NCBI GenBank assembly: GCA_902770635.1
Contig: CACXTX010000021.1
Coordinates: 1 to 32,655, forward strand
DNA length: 32,655 bases
Direction of reading: 5' to 3'
Origin: an uncultured Prevotellaceae bacterium
Lineage (GTDB): Bacteria; Bacteroidota; Bacteroidia; Bacteroidales; Bacteroidaceae
Shown: positions 26,590-32,655 of the stretch, piece after piece
Position numbering within the stretch: the stretch's first letter is position 1
Layout of the letters: every line of letters begins with the position of its first letter
The notes under the pieces: model-generated
What the model was told of the DNA's origin: nothing
Databases searched by the model: none
The model's input: only the letters and a program-made list of their open reading frames with translations
Translations under genes and position numbers: made by a program

Positions 26590-26675
26590 TTCTGCCTTTG
26601 CGGCAGCATTTCTCATTCTTCGACCTAAAGGTGCGAAGCGACCAAAGGTCGAGTTCTCATTTGGACCGAAGGTCC
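26590..26675. other. Boundary module: 16-bp element plus three hairpins
   Basis: From the stop codon leftward there is GGACC-GAA-GGTCC (26663-26675, adjoining the TAA), then CGACC-AAA-GGTCG (26639-26651). An imperfect CTTCGACC/GGTGCGAAG stem (26618-26638) follows, then the 16-bp element at 26590-26605 shared with 24643-24658. Heptad-type AATGAGAA stretches separate them. Confidence 0.7.
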
Positions 26676-27749
26676 TTACAGGTCCGGGTTATACGTTCCT
26701 CCAGGTTTCCAGTCGAGCGTCACGCTGACACCCACCTCCTGGGCTTCAGGCTGTATCTCACCCTGTTCACCGATGCGTGCCTTGACAATCTTAAACTGAC
26801 CGGCTCGCAGGGGCTCTTTAATACCCAAGACGGTTCGTGTCGTCGTGCCATCATCCTGACGAAGGAAGATATGAAACTCCCACAACACCTCCTCGCCGGG
26901 CTGGGCGATAAAGGGGTCGGTAGTCTCAATGACTGAGCGCGTGCTGCCATCCATTGCCTGAGCAGGCTGAGGTGCAGAGGGCTCTGGTGAGGGGAAGTTG
27001 ACGGAAACGAAGCCGATATGTCCGTTTTCATCGGGCTCCAGTCGCTTGGTACGTATCAAGGGAGCAGGCTTCGTATATTCATAGACGCTGTCGGCGATAT
27101 GGAAAGCGGTGGCAAAGCCAGTGGCAAAGACCTGCATCCTGCTGATGTCGTGACCTTGTGGGTCAACAGCCAGCATAGCCGAACAGTTAGCCATATAGAG
27201 CTTGACATTGAATGTCTGGTCGATACCCTCAATCATCTCCATATACTGACGAGCGGTGAAGATACCGGTGTTGTGCGACTCGATGGTGTCGCCCGCTACC
27301 TGTCGCAAGGTAGCAGTCATGCAGTTCTCCACTCCATCGAGATATACCACGGGGTCGTCCTCGATATTGGCAACGGCCAGGTGCATATATTTCTGACGGG
27401 GGATGTAGAGCGTGTAGCTGTGCTCGGAGTTGTTCATGACGTGCTCGTCGTGATGGAGCAAGCCCATGTTACCTCCCACAGCATAGAAGGAGAGGTTGAC
27501 GTCCTTGGCAAAGTCGGTGAATATCCCGCCCAGATAGTCTCTCAGCGAAGCAACCAAGGCGAGGTCCGTCACAGCGTTCAGCTGCGTCTGCACCTCCGTC
27601 GATACATTGGTGACCAGCTTCAGCTCATAGTCCATCTGCGCCTGCTCGCCGCAGTCGTCCAGATTATCGTCAATCGAAGAGCATCCTGCGAGGACTGCCA
27701 TCATGGCAATCCCCGCAATCATGCTTGCTATGTTCAGTTTACGTTTCAA
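26676..27749 (-). CDS. FimB/Mfa2-type fimbrial anchor lipoprotein
   Basis: The 357-residue protein opens with a lipoprotein signal (MKRKLNIASMIAGIAMMAVL, lipobox LAGC). The mature start SSIDDNLDDCG matches the acidic, cysteine-containing mature N-terminus of Mfa2/FimB anchors. LKLVTNVSTEV, YTLYIPRQKYMHLAVANIED and FNVKLYMANCSAML are also family-like. In P. gingivalis the Mfa2 and FimB proteins cap the fimbria base, hold it in the outer membrane and limit its length. The start is a TTG: in-frame TAA and TAG codons lie about 9-15 bases upstream and the next ATG (residue 10) would remove the charged n-region, so TTG at 27749 is the best choice. It follows the major subunit gene across a hairpin-rich gap, the standard fimbrillin-anchor order. 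Confidence 0.9.
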   Translation of the reverse strand: MKRKLNIASMIAGIAMMAVLAGCSSIDDNLDDCGEQAQMDYELKLVTNVSTEVQTQLNAVTDLALVASLRDYLGGIFTDFAKDVNLSFYAVGGNMGLLHHDEHVMNNSEHSYTLYIPRQKYMHLAVANIEDDPVVYLDGVENCMTATLRQVAGDTIESHNTGIFTARQYMEMIEGIDQTFNVKLYMANCSAMLAVDPQGHDISRMQVFATGFATAFHIADSVYEYTKPAPLIRTKRLEPDENGHIGFVSVNFPSPEPSAPQPAQAMDGSTRSVIETTDPFIAQPGEEVLWEFHIFLRQDDGTTTRTVLGIKEPLRAGQFKIVKARIGEQGEIQPEAQEVGVSVTLDWKPGGTYNPDL

Positions 27750-27778
27750 CTTCTCTATCTATTAATGTTTTATCTTGC

Positions 27779-27863
27779 TCCCATTAATGGGAATTCTTTT
27801 TTCCCAGGCAGGGAAAAATATTTTCCTGGGCAGGAAAAAAGTTTTTCTCTGCGAGGGGAAGAG
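27779..27863. promoter_or_regulatory. Hairpin cluster between major fimbrillin and anchor genes
   Basis: Successive inverted repeats lie just downstream of the major fimbrillin stop. They are a weak CTCT/AGAG stem (27847-27863), TTTTCCTG/CAGGAAAA (27821-27838) and TTTCCC/GGGAAA (27800-27816, extendable with T/A runs). A perfect 14-bp palindrome TCCCATTAATGGGA follows at 27779-27792. The first three look like degenerate copies of one roughly 20-bp unit. They could act as partial terminators or 3'-end stabilisers that keep subunit mRNA above anchor mRNA; this is inference. Confidence 0.7.
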
Positions 27864-27865
27864 GA

Positions 27866-29815
27866 TTAATTAAAAACAATGTTATCAAATGTTAAACCTG
27901 TCTTCCATGCTAAATCAACAGACAAGCCAAATACCATTTGTGTTGAACGCAAGTCAGGAATGGTAGAGTAGGCTTTCTGAAGTGAAGTAGCATTCAGTGA
28001 GAATGTTGCTGTCGTCTTTGCATCACGGATGAAGACACGATTGATATTGTAACCGTCATCTGTTGTTTTAAAGCTAACATGTTTTGTCCAATCAATCGCA
28101 TTCGCGGCAAATGTAGTTGGATCCAAAGAGCCAATGAGATAGAACGACTGTCCTGCTTTAATTAAGCCATCCCTACCAAAGAAATCCTTGCTAGCCACAA
28201 ACTCCACAGCTACATTAACCGGACTTTGTTCCCCACTTTTATAGTTATCTAACGCCAAAGTGTAATACGAAGCAGTAGGTGTTGTACTATTACCCACTAT
28301 AAGTGTTCCTGCAGAAGAGCCTGCAGCATCTACTTTATCGTAGATAGCATAGTCGGGGGTTGCTGAAGTAGCGGGTAAATAATCAAATCTAGCAGTCGTA
28401 GGTTGACCACCAATTATAATACCCGTTACCTTCAAAAAGTCATTTTCTCCAGATAAATCTATTGACTGATTTTCAATGTCATTTCCAGTAATAGCATCAT
28501 TATATGTTACATTATGAGCATTATCCGTAAAGGTGGAAGCAGTTGAAGACACTGTTGAATAAAGCTGGGCAGCACCATAAGTAACATTCTCCTTCATAGC
28601 AACAGCACGAGTGGAGGCATTGACGGCTGATTGAGTCCACGTTGTCCAGTTTCCATCATTCAACCAAGTAACTGAGTTATTAGGAAGTTCGCTTGTTGTA
28701 ACACTAGAAGTGGTTGCTCTCAAACCAGAATTGCAGTAATATGTTAATTCCGAAGGATAGGTAAATTTATTCATCGGAGTTGCAATAGTAGCCGCACCAA
28801 TAGTTCCGTTGTTCGTATATGCAAACTGGTTTGGGCTTGTAGAAGAATTAAATGTCAAAATAGCAGAACCATCAGGTAAATTCTGAGGATACTCTGTAGT
28901 TGTTGTTGGCAAGTCCGAATCTTTAAATGATGCCACACCAGTAGTAATTGTAAAGTTGGTTTCAATTGCTGCTATAACTGCATTTGCAATCGCTTGGGGA
29001 TCTCCTGCTTCATGGGATGAAACGTCTTGTAAACTAGCATGCAAGGCGGCAATTGTTGATAAAATAGCACGAGCAGAACCTTGACGAACACCATTTGTTG
29101 ATATGCTAATGAACTGCTGATATGCATCTGCTAAAGCCTTGTAATGAGAAGATTCTGCATCATTAGCATCTCTTTTTGCAACCGTACCTGCCCAAGTCTT
29201 GGTATCATCACTTCCAACTTTTGCACCTACTACTGCATTCAAGTAAGCGAGTAAAGTGGCTTCGTCAGATGTCATCGAAGCAGAAACTATGGGTTGCAAA
29301 CTAAAGCTAATATTACCAACTGATGTCTGACCTGAAACAGTATAGTTCAACTTACCTGTTGTAGCAGGAGTTGAAGGTGTACCATTAACCGTTTTTGCAT
29401 AAAACAGGAAATTAGTCGTAGCTGTGGGAATGTACAAAGTGTACCACTTGCTAGAATTGTCTGTTTGTGTTGGCGTGGTTCCATTCAATACAGCAGTAGA
29501 AGGATAGTCAGCCAGACTAAGCACCTGACCAGATCCTATAGTAGTAGTTGTTGTAGGAAGAGTAGGGAAACACAACAGATACATATTGTTCAGTCCCTGG
29601 AAATCTCCGGCACCAGCAGCTGCAGTAGTCATACGAGTGCGCTCACCGGGTTGTGTCACGTTAATAACAAACTCTGTTTTAACGGTATTGGTCTCTGGGT
29701 TGTAATTGGGATTGATATCCTCTGCCACGTCATTGCTGGACGAGCATGCGGTGAATCCAACTGCGCCTGTGAGAGCTATCGCGCCCATCAAAGCTAAATT
29801 CTTCATTTTCTTCAT
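27866..29815 (-). CDS. Major fimbrillin (FimA/Mfa1-type structural subunit), lipoprotein precursor
   Basis: The 649-residue protein starts MKKMKNLALMGAIALTGAVG with lipobox FTAC. The N-terminal domain has the usual KTEFVINVTQPGERTR strand; the arginines are candidate processing sites of the kind used in fimbrillin maturation. The large second half contains LPDGSA, FTYPSELTYYCNS, YGAAQL and VTGIIIGGQ, and ends in LQKAYSTIPDLRSTQMVFGL followed by WKTGLTFDNIVFN, a candidate donor-strand region. An in-frame GTG at 29944 lies inside the upstream gene, so ATG at 29815 with its signal peptide is chosen. The gene is first of the fimbrillin series, between the OmpA-family gene and the anchor gene, as expected of the shaft subunit. 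Longer than many Mfa1 proteins. Confidence 0.9.
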   Translation of the reverse strand: MKKMKNLALMGAIALTGAVGFTACSSSNDVAEDINPNYNPETNTVKTEFVINVTQPGERTRMTTAAAGAGDFQGLNNMYLLCFPTLPTTTTTIGSGQVLSLADYPSTAVLNGTTPTQTDNSSKWYTLYIPTATTNFLFYAKTVNGTPSTPATTGKLNYTVSGQTSVGNISFSLQPIVSASMTSDEATLLAYLNAVVGAKVGSDDTKTWAGTVAKRDANDAESSHYKALADAYQQFISISTNGVRQGSARAILSTIAALHASLQDVSSHEAGDPQAIANAVIAAIETNFTITTGVASFKDSDLPTTTTEYPQNLPDGSAILTFNSSTSPNQFAYTNNGTIGAATIATPMNKFTYPSELTYYCNSGLRATTSSVTTSELPNNSVTWLNDGNWTTWTQSAVNASTRAVAMKENVTYGAAQLYSTVSSTASTFTDNAHNVTYNDAITGNDIENQSIDLSGENDFLKVTGIIIGGQPTTARFDYLPATSATPDYAIYDKVDAAGSSAGTLIVGNSTTPTASYYTLALDNYKSGEQSPVNVAVEFVASKDFFGRDGLIKAGQSFYLIGSLDPTTFAANAIDWTKHVSFKTTDDGYNINRVFIRDAKTTATFSLNATSLQKAYSTIPDLRSTQMVFGLSVDLAWKTGLTFDNIVFN

Positions 29816-29870
29816 CTTGTTAAAATGTTGGTTATTACTATTTTTTGTTTTTTTCTCACTAAATATGTTG

Positions 29871-31433
29871 TTATTCTGTTTTCGTAAGGGTTTCCAGACG
29901 ACGGAGGTTCTCCTGGGCATCGCTGTTGCCATTGGCGGCAGCACGACGGAAAGTGGAGAGGGCCTCGTCCTGATGACCAGTGAGCCAGAGGGCAGTGGCT
30001 AAGGCATTCTGGGCGCGCTCGTCGGTGCGAACCGTCTGCAACAGGCGGAGAGCCTCACGGTGACAGTCGATGCAGTCGGTGGTGAGCAGCTCGCTGGCCT
30101 CGTTGATGGTGGCTGCTGCCTTGTCAGGAGCATAGTCGTAGTAGATGCGGATATAACCGGAGTTACGCTGATCCTTCAGAACATGCTCCTTGATATAAGT
30201 CCACGTGCGACCGTTGTCTAACTGCTTGATGCGTTGCTCGCGCATCACGTCGTCGCTCTCCTGGTCAATGACCTTGATGACTTGTTGCAAATCGACGGGG
30301 TGTTCTGCACCTTCCTTCACAAGGTCGTTCAACTGGTCGCGGAACTCTGTCCAGGCCTCACTGCCTCCCACGGTCTCGAAAAGCGTATCGGGAACACTGA
30401 CATTCTGCTGGATATAATGCTGTAAAGACAACGCACGGTTCAGAGCCAGACGCTCGTTGACGGCAGGGGCACCATCGATGGAAGCCAGTCCAACCAGCTG
30501 GATCTTCTTCACACTGCTGGTGGAATCGGCCATAATCTGACGGGTGATATCCACAATCCTGTCCAGAACAGCGCGATTGTCGCGGTAATTGGCATTGAGC
30601 TGTGACTTGCCTAAATCGTAATGAACGAAGAGGGCACCCTTCTCTTTGCGGAGAATACGGGTACGGTCGTAAGGGCGATATTCGGAGATATGAGCCACGA
30701 CGGCATTGTCTTTCTGCAACTGACCTGCGCGTCCCTTGAACTCGGGAACTGGCGAAAGGGCAGGAACAAAGGGCCTTACAACTACCGCAGCGGTAACAGG
30801 AGCCTCTACTGCAGGCAGAAACACAGGCTCGTCAACCTTGCGAGGGCGACCCGGAATGTTATAGACAATGCTTACTCCTGCCTGAGGCATGACAAAGACT
30901 TTCTTGTCGGTGCCTATCTTCGTACCACAATGACCGCACTCATAACGGTCGTACTTGGTATATCCGATGGCTGCTCCGATGTGGGCCTCCAGATTCCAGA
31001 AACGTCCTAAAGGCCACGAATATCCATAATAGGCTCCGATGGCACCAAGATCGCCCTGACGACGCTCGTCACGAACGGACTTCCACAGCCCGAAGGGAAA
31101 CTTGACATCAGCGACGTTGTAATGGCTGTAAATGAGATTGACGCCAAAGAAATGATGAACATCCACAGAGTCGGTCCAATAGCGCACATCAGGAGCCAAT
31201 AGTAAGTGTTTCCATTTTTTGGATGTATTGTCGTCGGTAGGCCAAGGGCGATAACCAGCAGTCAAGCCCATAGACCAGTGCGGAGACAGACGGACGCCCA
31301 TCCGGAGATTGGGAGTCAGCCATATATCGTAGAGCAAGTTATTGCTGAGTGTCACCTGTTGAGCTGACACTAACTGCGTAATGAATAGCAGCAGCACTAA
31401 TAACGATTTCCGATAATTTAGTTCCTTTTTCAT
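29871..31433 (-). CDS. Outer-membrane protein with DUF3575 and OmpA-like domains plus C-terminal TPR
   Basis: The signal peptide (MKKELNYRKSLLVLLLFITQ ending SAQ) is followed by a DUF3575 domain at about residues 25-195 with SNNLLYDIWLTPNLRMG, GAYYGYSWPLGRFWNLE and the typical YECGHCGTK motif. A Pro/Val-rich linker comes next, then an OmpA-like region around residues 265-360 (LNANYRDNRAVLDRIV, VGLASIDGAPAVNERLALNR) that may bind peptidoglycan. The last 70 residues look like a short TPR. In Bacteroidales, DUF3575 genes commonly lead fimbrillin operons, and this is the first gene after the promoter. An in-frame ATG at 31469 exists, but the -7 box at 31480-31487 would put the transcription start only a few bases from it. 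ATG 31433 is therefore preferred. Confidence 0.88.
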   Translation of the reverse strand: MKKELNYRKSLLVLLLFITQLVSAQQVTLSNNLLYDIWLTPNLRMGVRLSPHWSMGLTAGYRPWPTDDNTSKKWKHLLLAPDVRYWTDSVDVHHFFGVNLIYSHYNVADVKFPFGLWKSVRDERRQGDLGAIGAYYGYSWPLGRFWNLEAHIGAAIGYTKYDRYECGHCGTKIGTDKKVFVMPQAGVSIVYNIPGRPRKVDEPVFLPAVEAPVTAAVVVRPFVPALSPVPEFKGRAGQLQKDNAVVAHISEYRPYDRTRILRKEKGALFVHYDLGKSQLNANYRDNRAVLDRIVDITRQIMADSTSSVKKIQLVGLASIDGAPAVNERLALNRALSLQHYIQQNVSVPDTLFETVGGSEAWTEFRDQLNDLVKEGAEHPVDLQQVIKVIDQESDDVMREQRIKQLDNGRTWTYIKEHVLKDQRNSGYIRIYYDYAPDKAAATINEASELLTTDCIDCHREALRLLQTVRTDERAQNALATALWLTGHQDEALSTFRRAAANGNSDAQENLRRLETLTKTE

Positions 31434-31479
31434 ACCTTTGCTACAATCTTGTTGACGATTTTTCGTCATGTTTATTCTG

Positions 31480-31510
31480 CAAAAGTACTAAAAATATATA
31501 AGGAACGAAA
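31480..31510 (-). promoter_or_regulatory. Bacteroidetes-type promoter of the fimbrial operon
   Basis: On the minus strand TACTTTTG (31487-31480) fits the Bacteroidetes -7 consensus TAnnTTTG. Nineteen bases upstream is TTTC (31510-31507), an imperfect -33 TTTG. This predicts a transcript start near 31474 and a leader of about 40 bases before the ATG at 31433, containing a small GACGA/TCGTC hairpin. Confidence 0.72.
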
Positions 31511-31515
31511 CATAA

Positions 31516-31592
31516 TTTAACGGAAGATTGACCAAAATTGTCCGCTATATCCACAAATTTGTCATTTTAACGGCATCAACGGACAAAATTGT
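31516..31592. promoter_or_regulatory. Paired direct repeats upstream of the promoter, candidate regulator sites
   Basis: TTTAACGG followed 9-10 bases later by CAAAATTGT occurs at 31516-31541 and again at 31566-31592, about 50-51 bp apart (roughly five helical turns). The proximal copy adjoins the -33 element. AraC-family proteins often bind direct repeats next to -35, and the upstream neighbour encodes one, so these are candidate operators. Assignment to that regulator is inference. Confidence 0.6.
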
Positions 31593-31613
31593 AGGTATTC
31601 AGACAACATTTAG

Positions 31614-32655
31614 TTATCTACTGGGGGGGGTAGTCTCGCCGATAGAAGCGCGATAATCAGAAGGGGTAATGCCAAAGGTATCGCGGAAATGATTGACGAA
31701 AGTAGTGGTACTTTTGATACCACACATATCGGCAATGGCGGCAATAGTCAGCTCGGGATGCTCCTTCAACAGGGCAACAGCATACTCCATACGCTTCATC
31801 TTGATATAGCCGGAAACGTTGGTATGCGCGTATTTATGGACGATGGGGGCTATCGAGTTCTTATCAACACCCATAAGGCGCATCAGGTCGTCACGTCCAA
31901 AATCAGGGCTACGGAACAGCTCCTCCTTGATAATGCGCTTGTCCATCTCCTTGAAACGACGCTTCTCTTCATGGGTATTTGCATCATTTCCGCCCATTTC
32001 AACGGGAACTCGGTCACCATTTTGAAGCACCACATCACGATAATACATCAACTCGTCGATGGTAGCCATCATCACCTTGGTCCTTTTACGGGTCTGCAAG
32101 TGGTGGAAGAAGGCTACCAACATCAACAGTATCAGTATAATCAGAATGGAGATGCCTATGGAAAGCTGGAGATTCTGGCTGGCTATCAAGTGCTCACGAC
32201 TAAGGTCCTCACGTGCCTCTCTGGAAAAATAGTTCAGATTGTCGATATGCAGCGAGTCTGTCAACCTGGTCAAGGCGGAATAACGCTCCGCAGCCTCTTC
32301 ATAATTATACAGGCCCAAGTGGGCATCAATCTCGTCCTTCAGCAGGTTGAGCATGGTGATACCTAACTCGTTGCTGTCTTCCTCCAAAATCTTACGCCTG
32401 TATTGTGTTGACTCCAAGATGTCAGCATATTTGCCCCGCATTTTCAGGTAAGGCACAACCATCATCTCGGCACCGATATCGCGATAGGGCACAGCACGCA
32501 TCAAAGCATACACGGAATCGGCTTCTTCCAGACGACCCTCAGCAGCCAGGAGACGGGCCTTGGAGGCGCAAACCATTCCATTAGCCCGACGAGTAGCATC
32601 CAAGACACCCATATTCAATCCCTGACGGATGATTTCTTCAGTCTCACCCAGCGTC
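31614..32655 (-). CDS. TPR / transmembrane / AraC-type transcriptional regulator, 5' end beyond window
   Basis: The reading frame runs from the stop at 31614 to the right edge without interruption, so the N-terminus is missing (the visible part begins TLGETEEIIRQGLNMG). Helical TPR-like repeats fill the first half (GRLEEADSVYALM, GLYNYEEAAERYSALTRL). One transmembrane segment follows (LSIGISILIILILLMLVAFF, near 32105-32170), then an AraC-type DNA-binding domain with two helix-turn-helix units (GRDDLMRLMGVDKNSI and LTIAAIADMCGIKSTTTFVN) and the signature HFRDTFGITPSDYR. Such membrane-anchored TPR-AraC proteins are common Bacteroidales regulators. It lies directly upstream of the fimbrial operon in the same orientation and is a plausible local activator. 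An eight-C tract ends the coding sequence. Confidence 0.9.
   Translation of the reverse strand, partial: TLGETEEIIRQGLNMGVLDATRRANGMVCASKARLLAAEGRLEEADSVYALMRAVPYRDIGAEMMVVPYLKMRGKYADILESTQYRRKILEEDSNELGITMLNLLKDEIDAHLGLYNYEEAAERYSALTRLTDSLHIDNLNYFSREAREDLSREHLIASQNLQLSIGISILIILILLMLVAFFHHLQTRKRTKVMMATIDELMYYRDVVLQNGDRVPVEMGGNDANTHEEKRRFKEMDKRIIKEELFRSPDFGRDDLMRLMGVDKNSIAPIVHKYAHTNVSGYIKMKRMEYAVALLKEHPELTIAAIADMCGIKSTTTFVNHFRDTFGITPSDYRASIGETTPPSR

Noticed and set aside
29960-30100. CIDCH in the OmpA-family protein as a heme-c (CXXCH) site
   Set aside because: It sits between the OmpA-like and TPR regions with no cytochrome context; chance occurrence is more likely.
31623-31630. Eight-C tract (G8 on the plus strand) at the end of the AraC gene as a phase-variation switch
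   Set aside because: Gain or loss of one base would alter only the last few residues before a nearby stop, so the regulator would remain essentially intact.

Overview
The window looks like a Bacteroidales chromosome, most likely Prevotella or a close relative. The evidence is a FimA/Mfa-type (type V) fimbrial gene set, an OmpA-family protein with a DUF3575 domain, a membrane-anchored TPR/AraC regulator, a Bacteroidetes-type promoter (TAnnTTTG at -7), and large secreted proteins whose C-termini resemble type IX secretion (T9SS) sorting tails. The taxonomic call is inference from gene content. Every real gene lies on the minus strand, so biological order runs from the right edge to the left.

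Right edge to about 22.2 kb: a partial AraC-family regulator, then a roughly 180-base control region with a -7 element and a pair of direct repeats 50-51 bp apart. Next come the DUF3575/OmpA protein, the major fimbrillin, the FimB/Mfa2-type anchor lipoprotein, and three further fimbrillin-family lipoproteins. The gaps are short (about 40-120 bases) and hold hairpins and 7-bp repeats, so the set reads as one operon.

22.1 to 9.55 kb: a single 4193-codon gene. It encodes a secreted protein with about 40 V(Y/F)GGG-type motif clusters, a later GLUG-like beta-helix segment and a T9SS-like C-terminal domain. By analogy with Mfa5, the large T9SS-exported tip protein of Porphyromonas Mfa1 fimbriae, it is a candidate giant fimbrial tip or surface adhesin.

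9.5 to 4.3 kb: a RhuM-family protein that appears to have lost an internal segment in frame, then a secreted protein with two N-terminal repeat modules, three YDG repeats, MBG-type repeats and a short C-terminal sorting-like tail. Between them are three tandem arrays whose periods are 11, 11 and 22 bp.

4.3 kb to the left edge: a second giant YGGG-repeat protein, open across the window and cut by its left end. It carries the same kinds of module as the first giant in a different order.

No rRNA, tRNA, CRISPR array or transposase was seen. The most unusual features are the pair of giant YGGG proteins tied to a fimbrial operon, and the heptanucleotide repeats at gene boundaries. In antisense orientation these heptads also form the hydrophobic core of lipoprotein signal peptides, and at one gene they make a 39-bp inverted repeat around the start codon.
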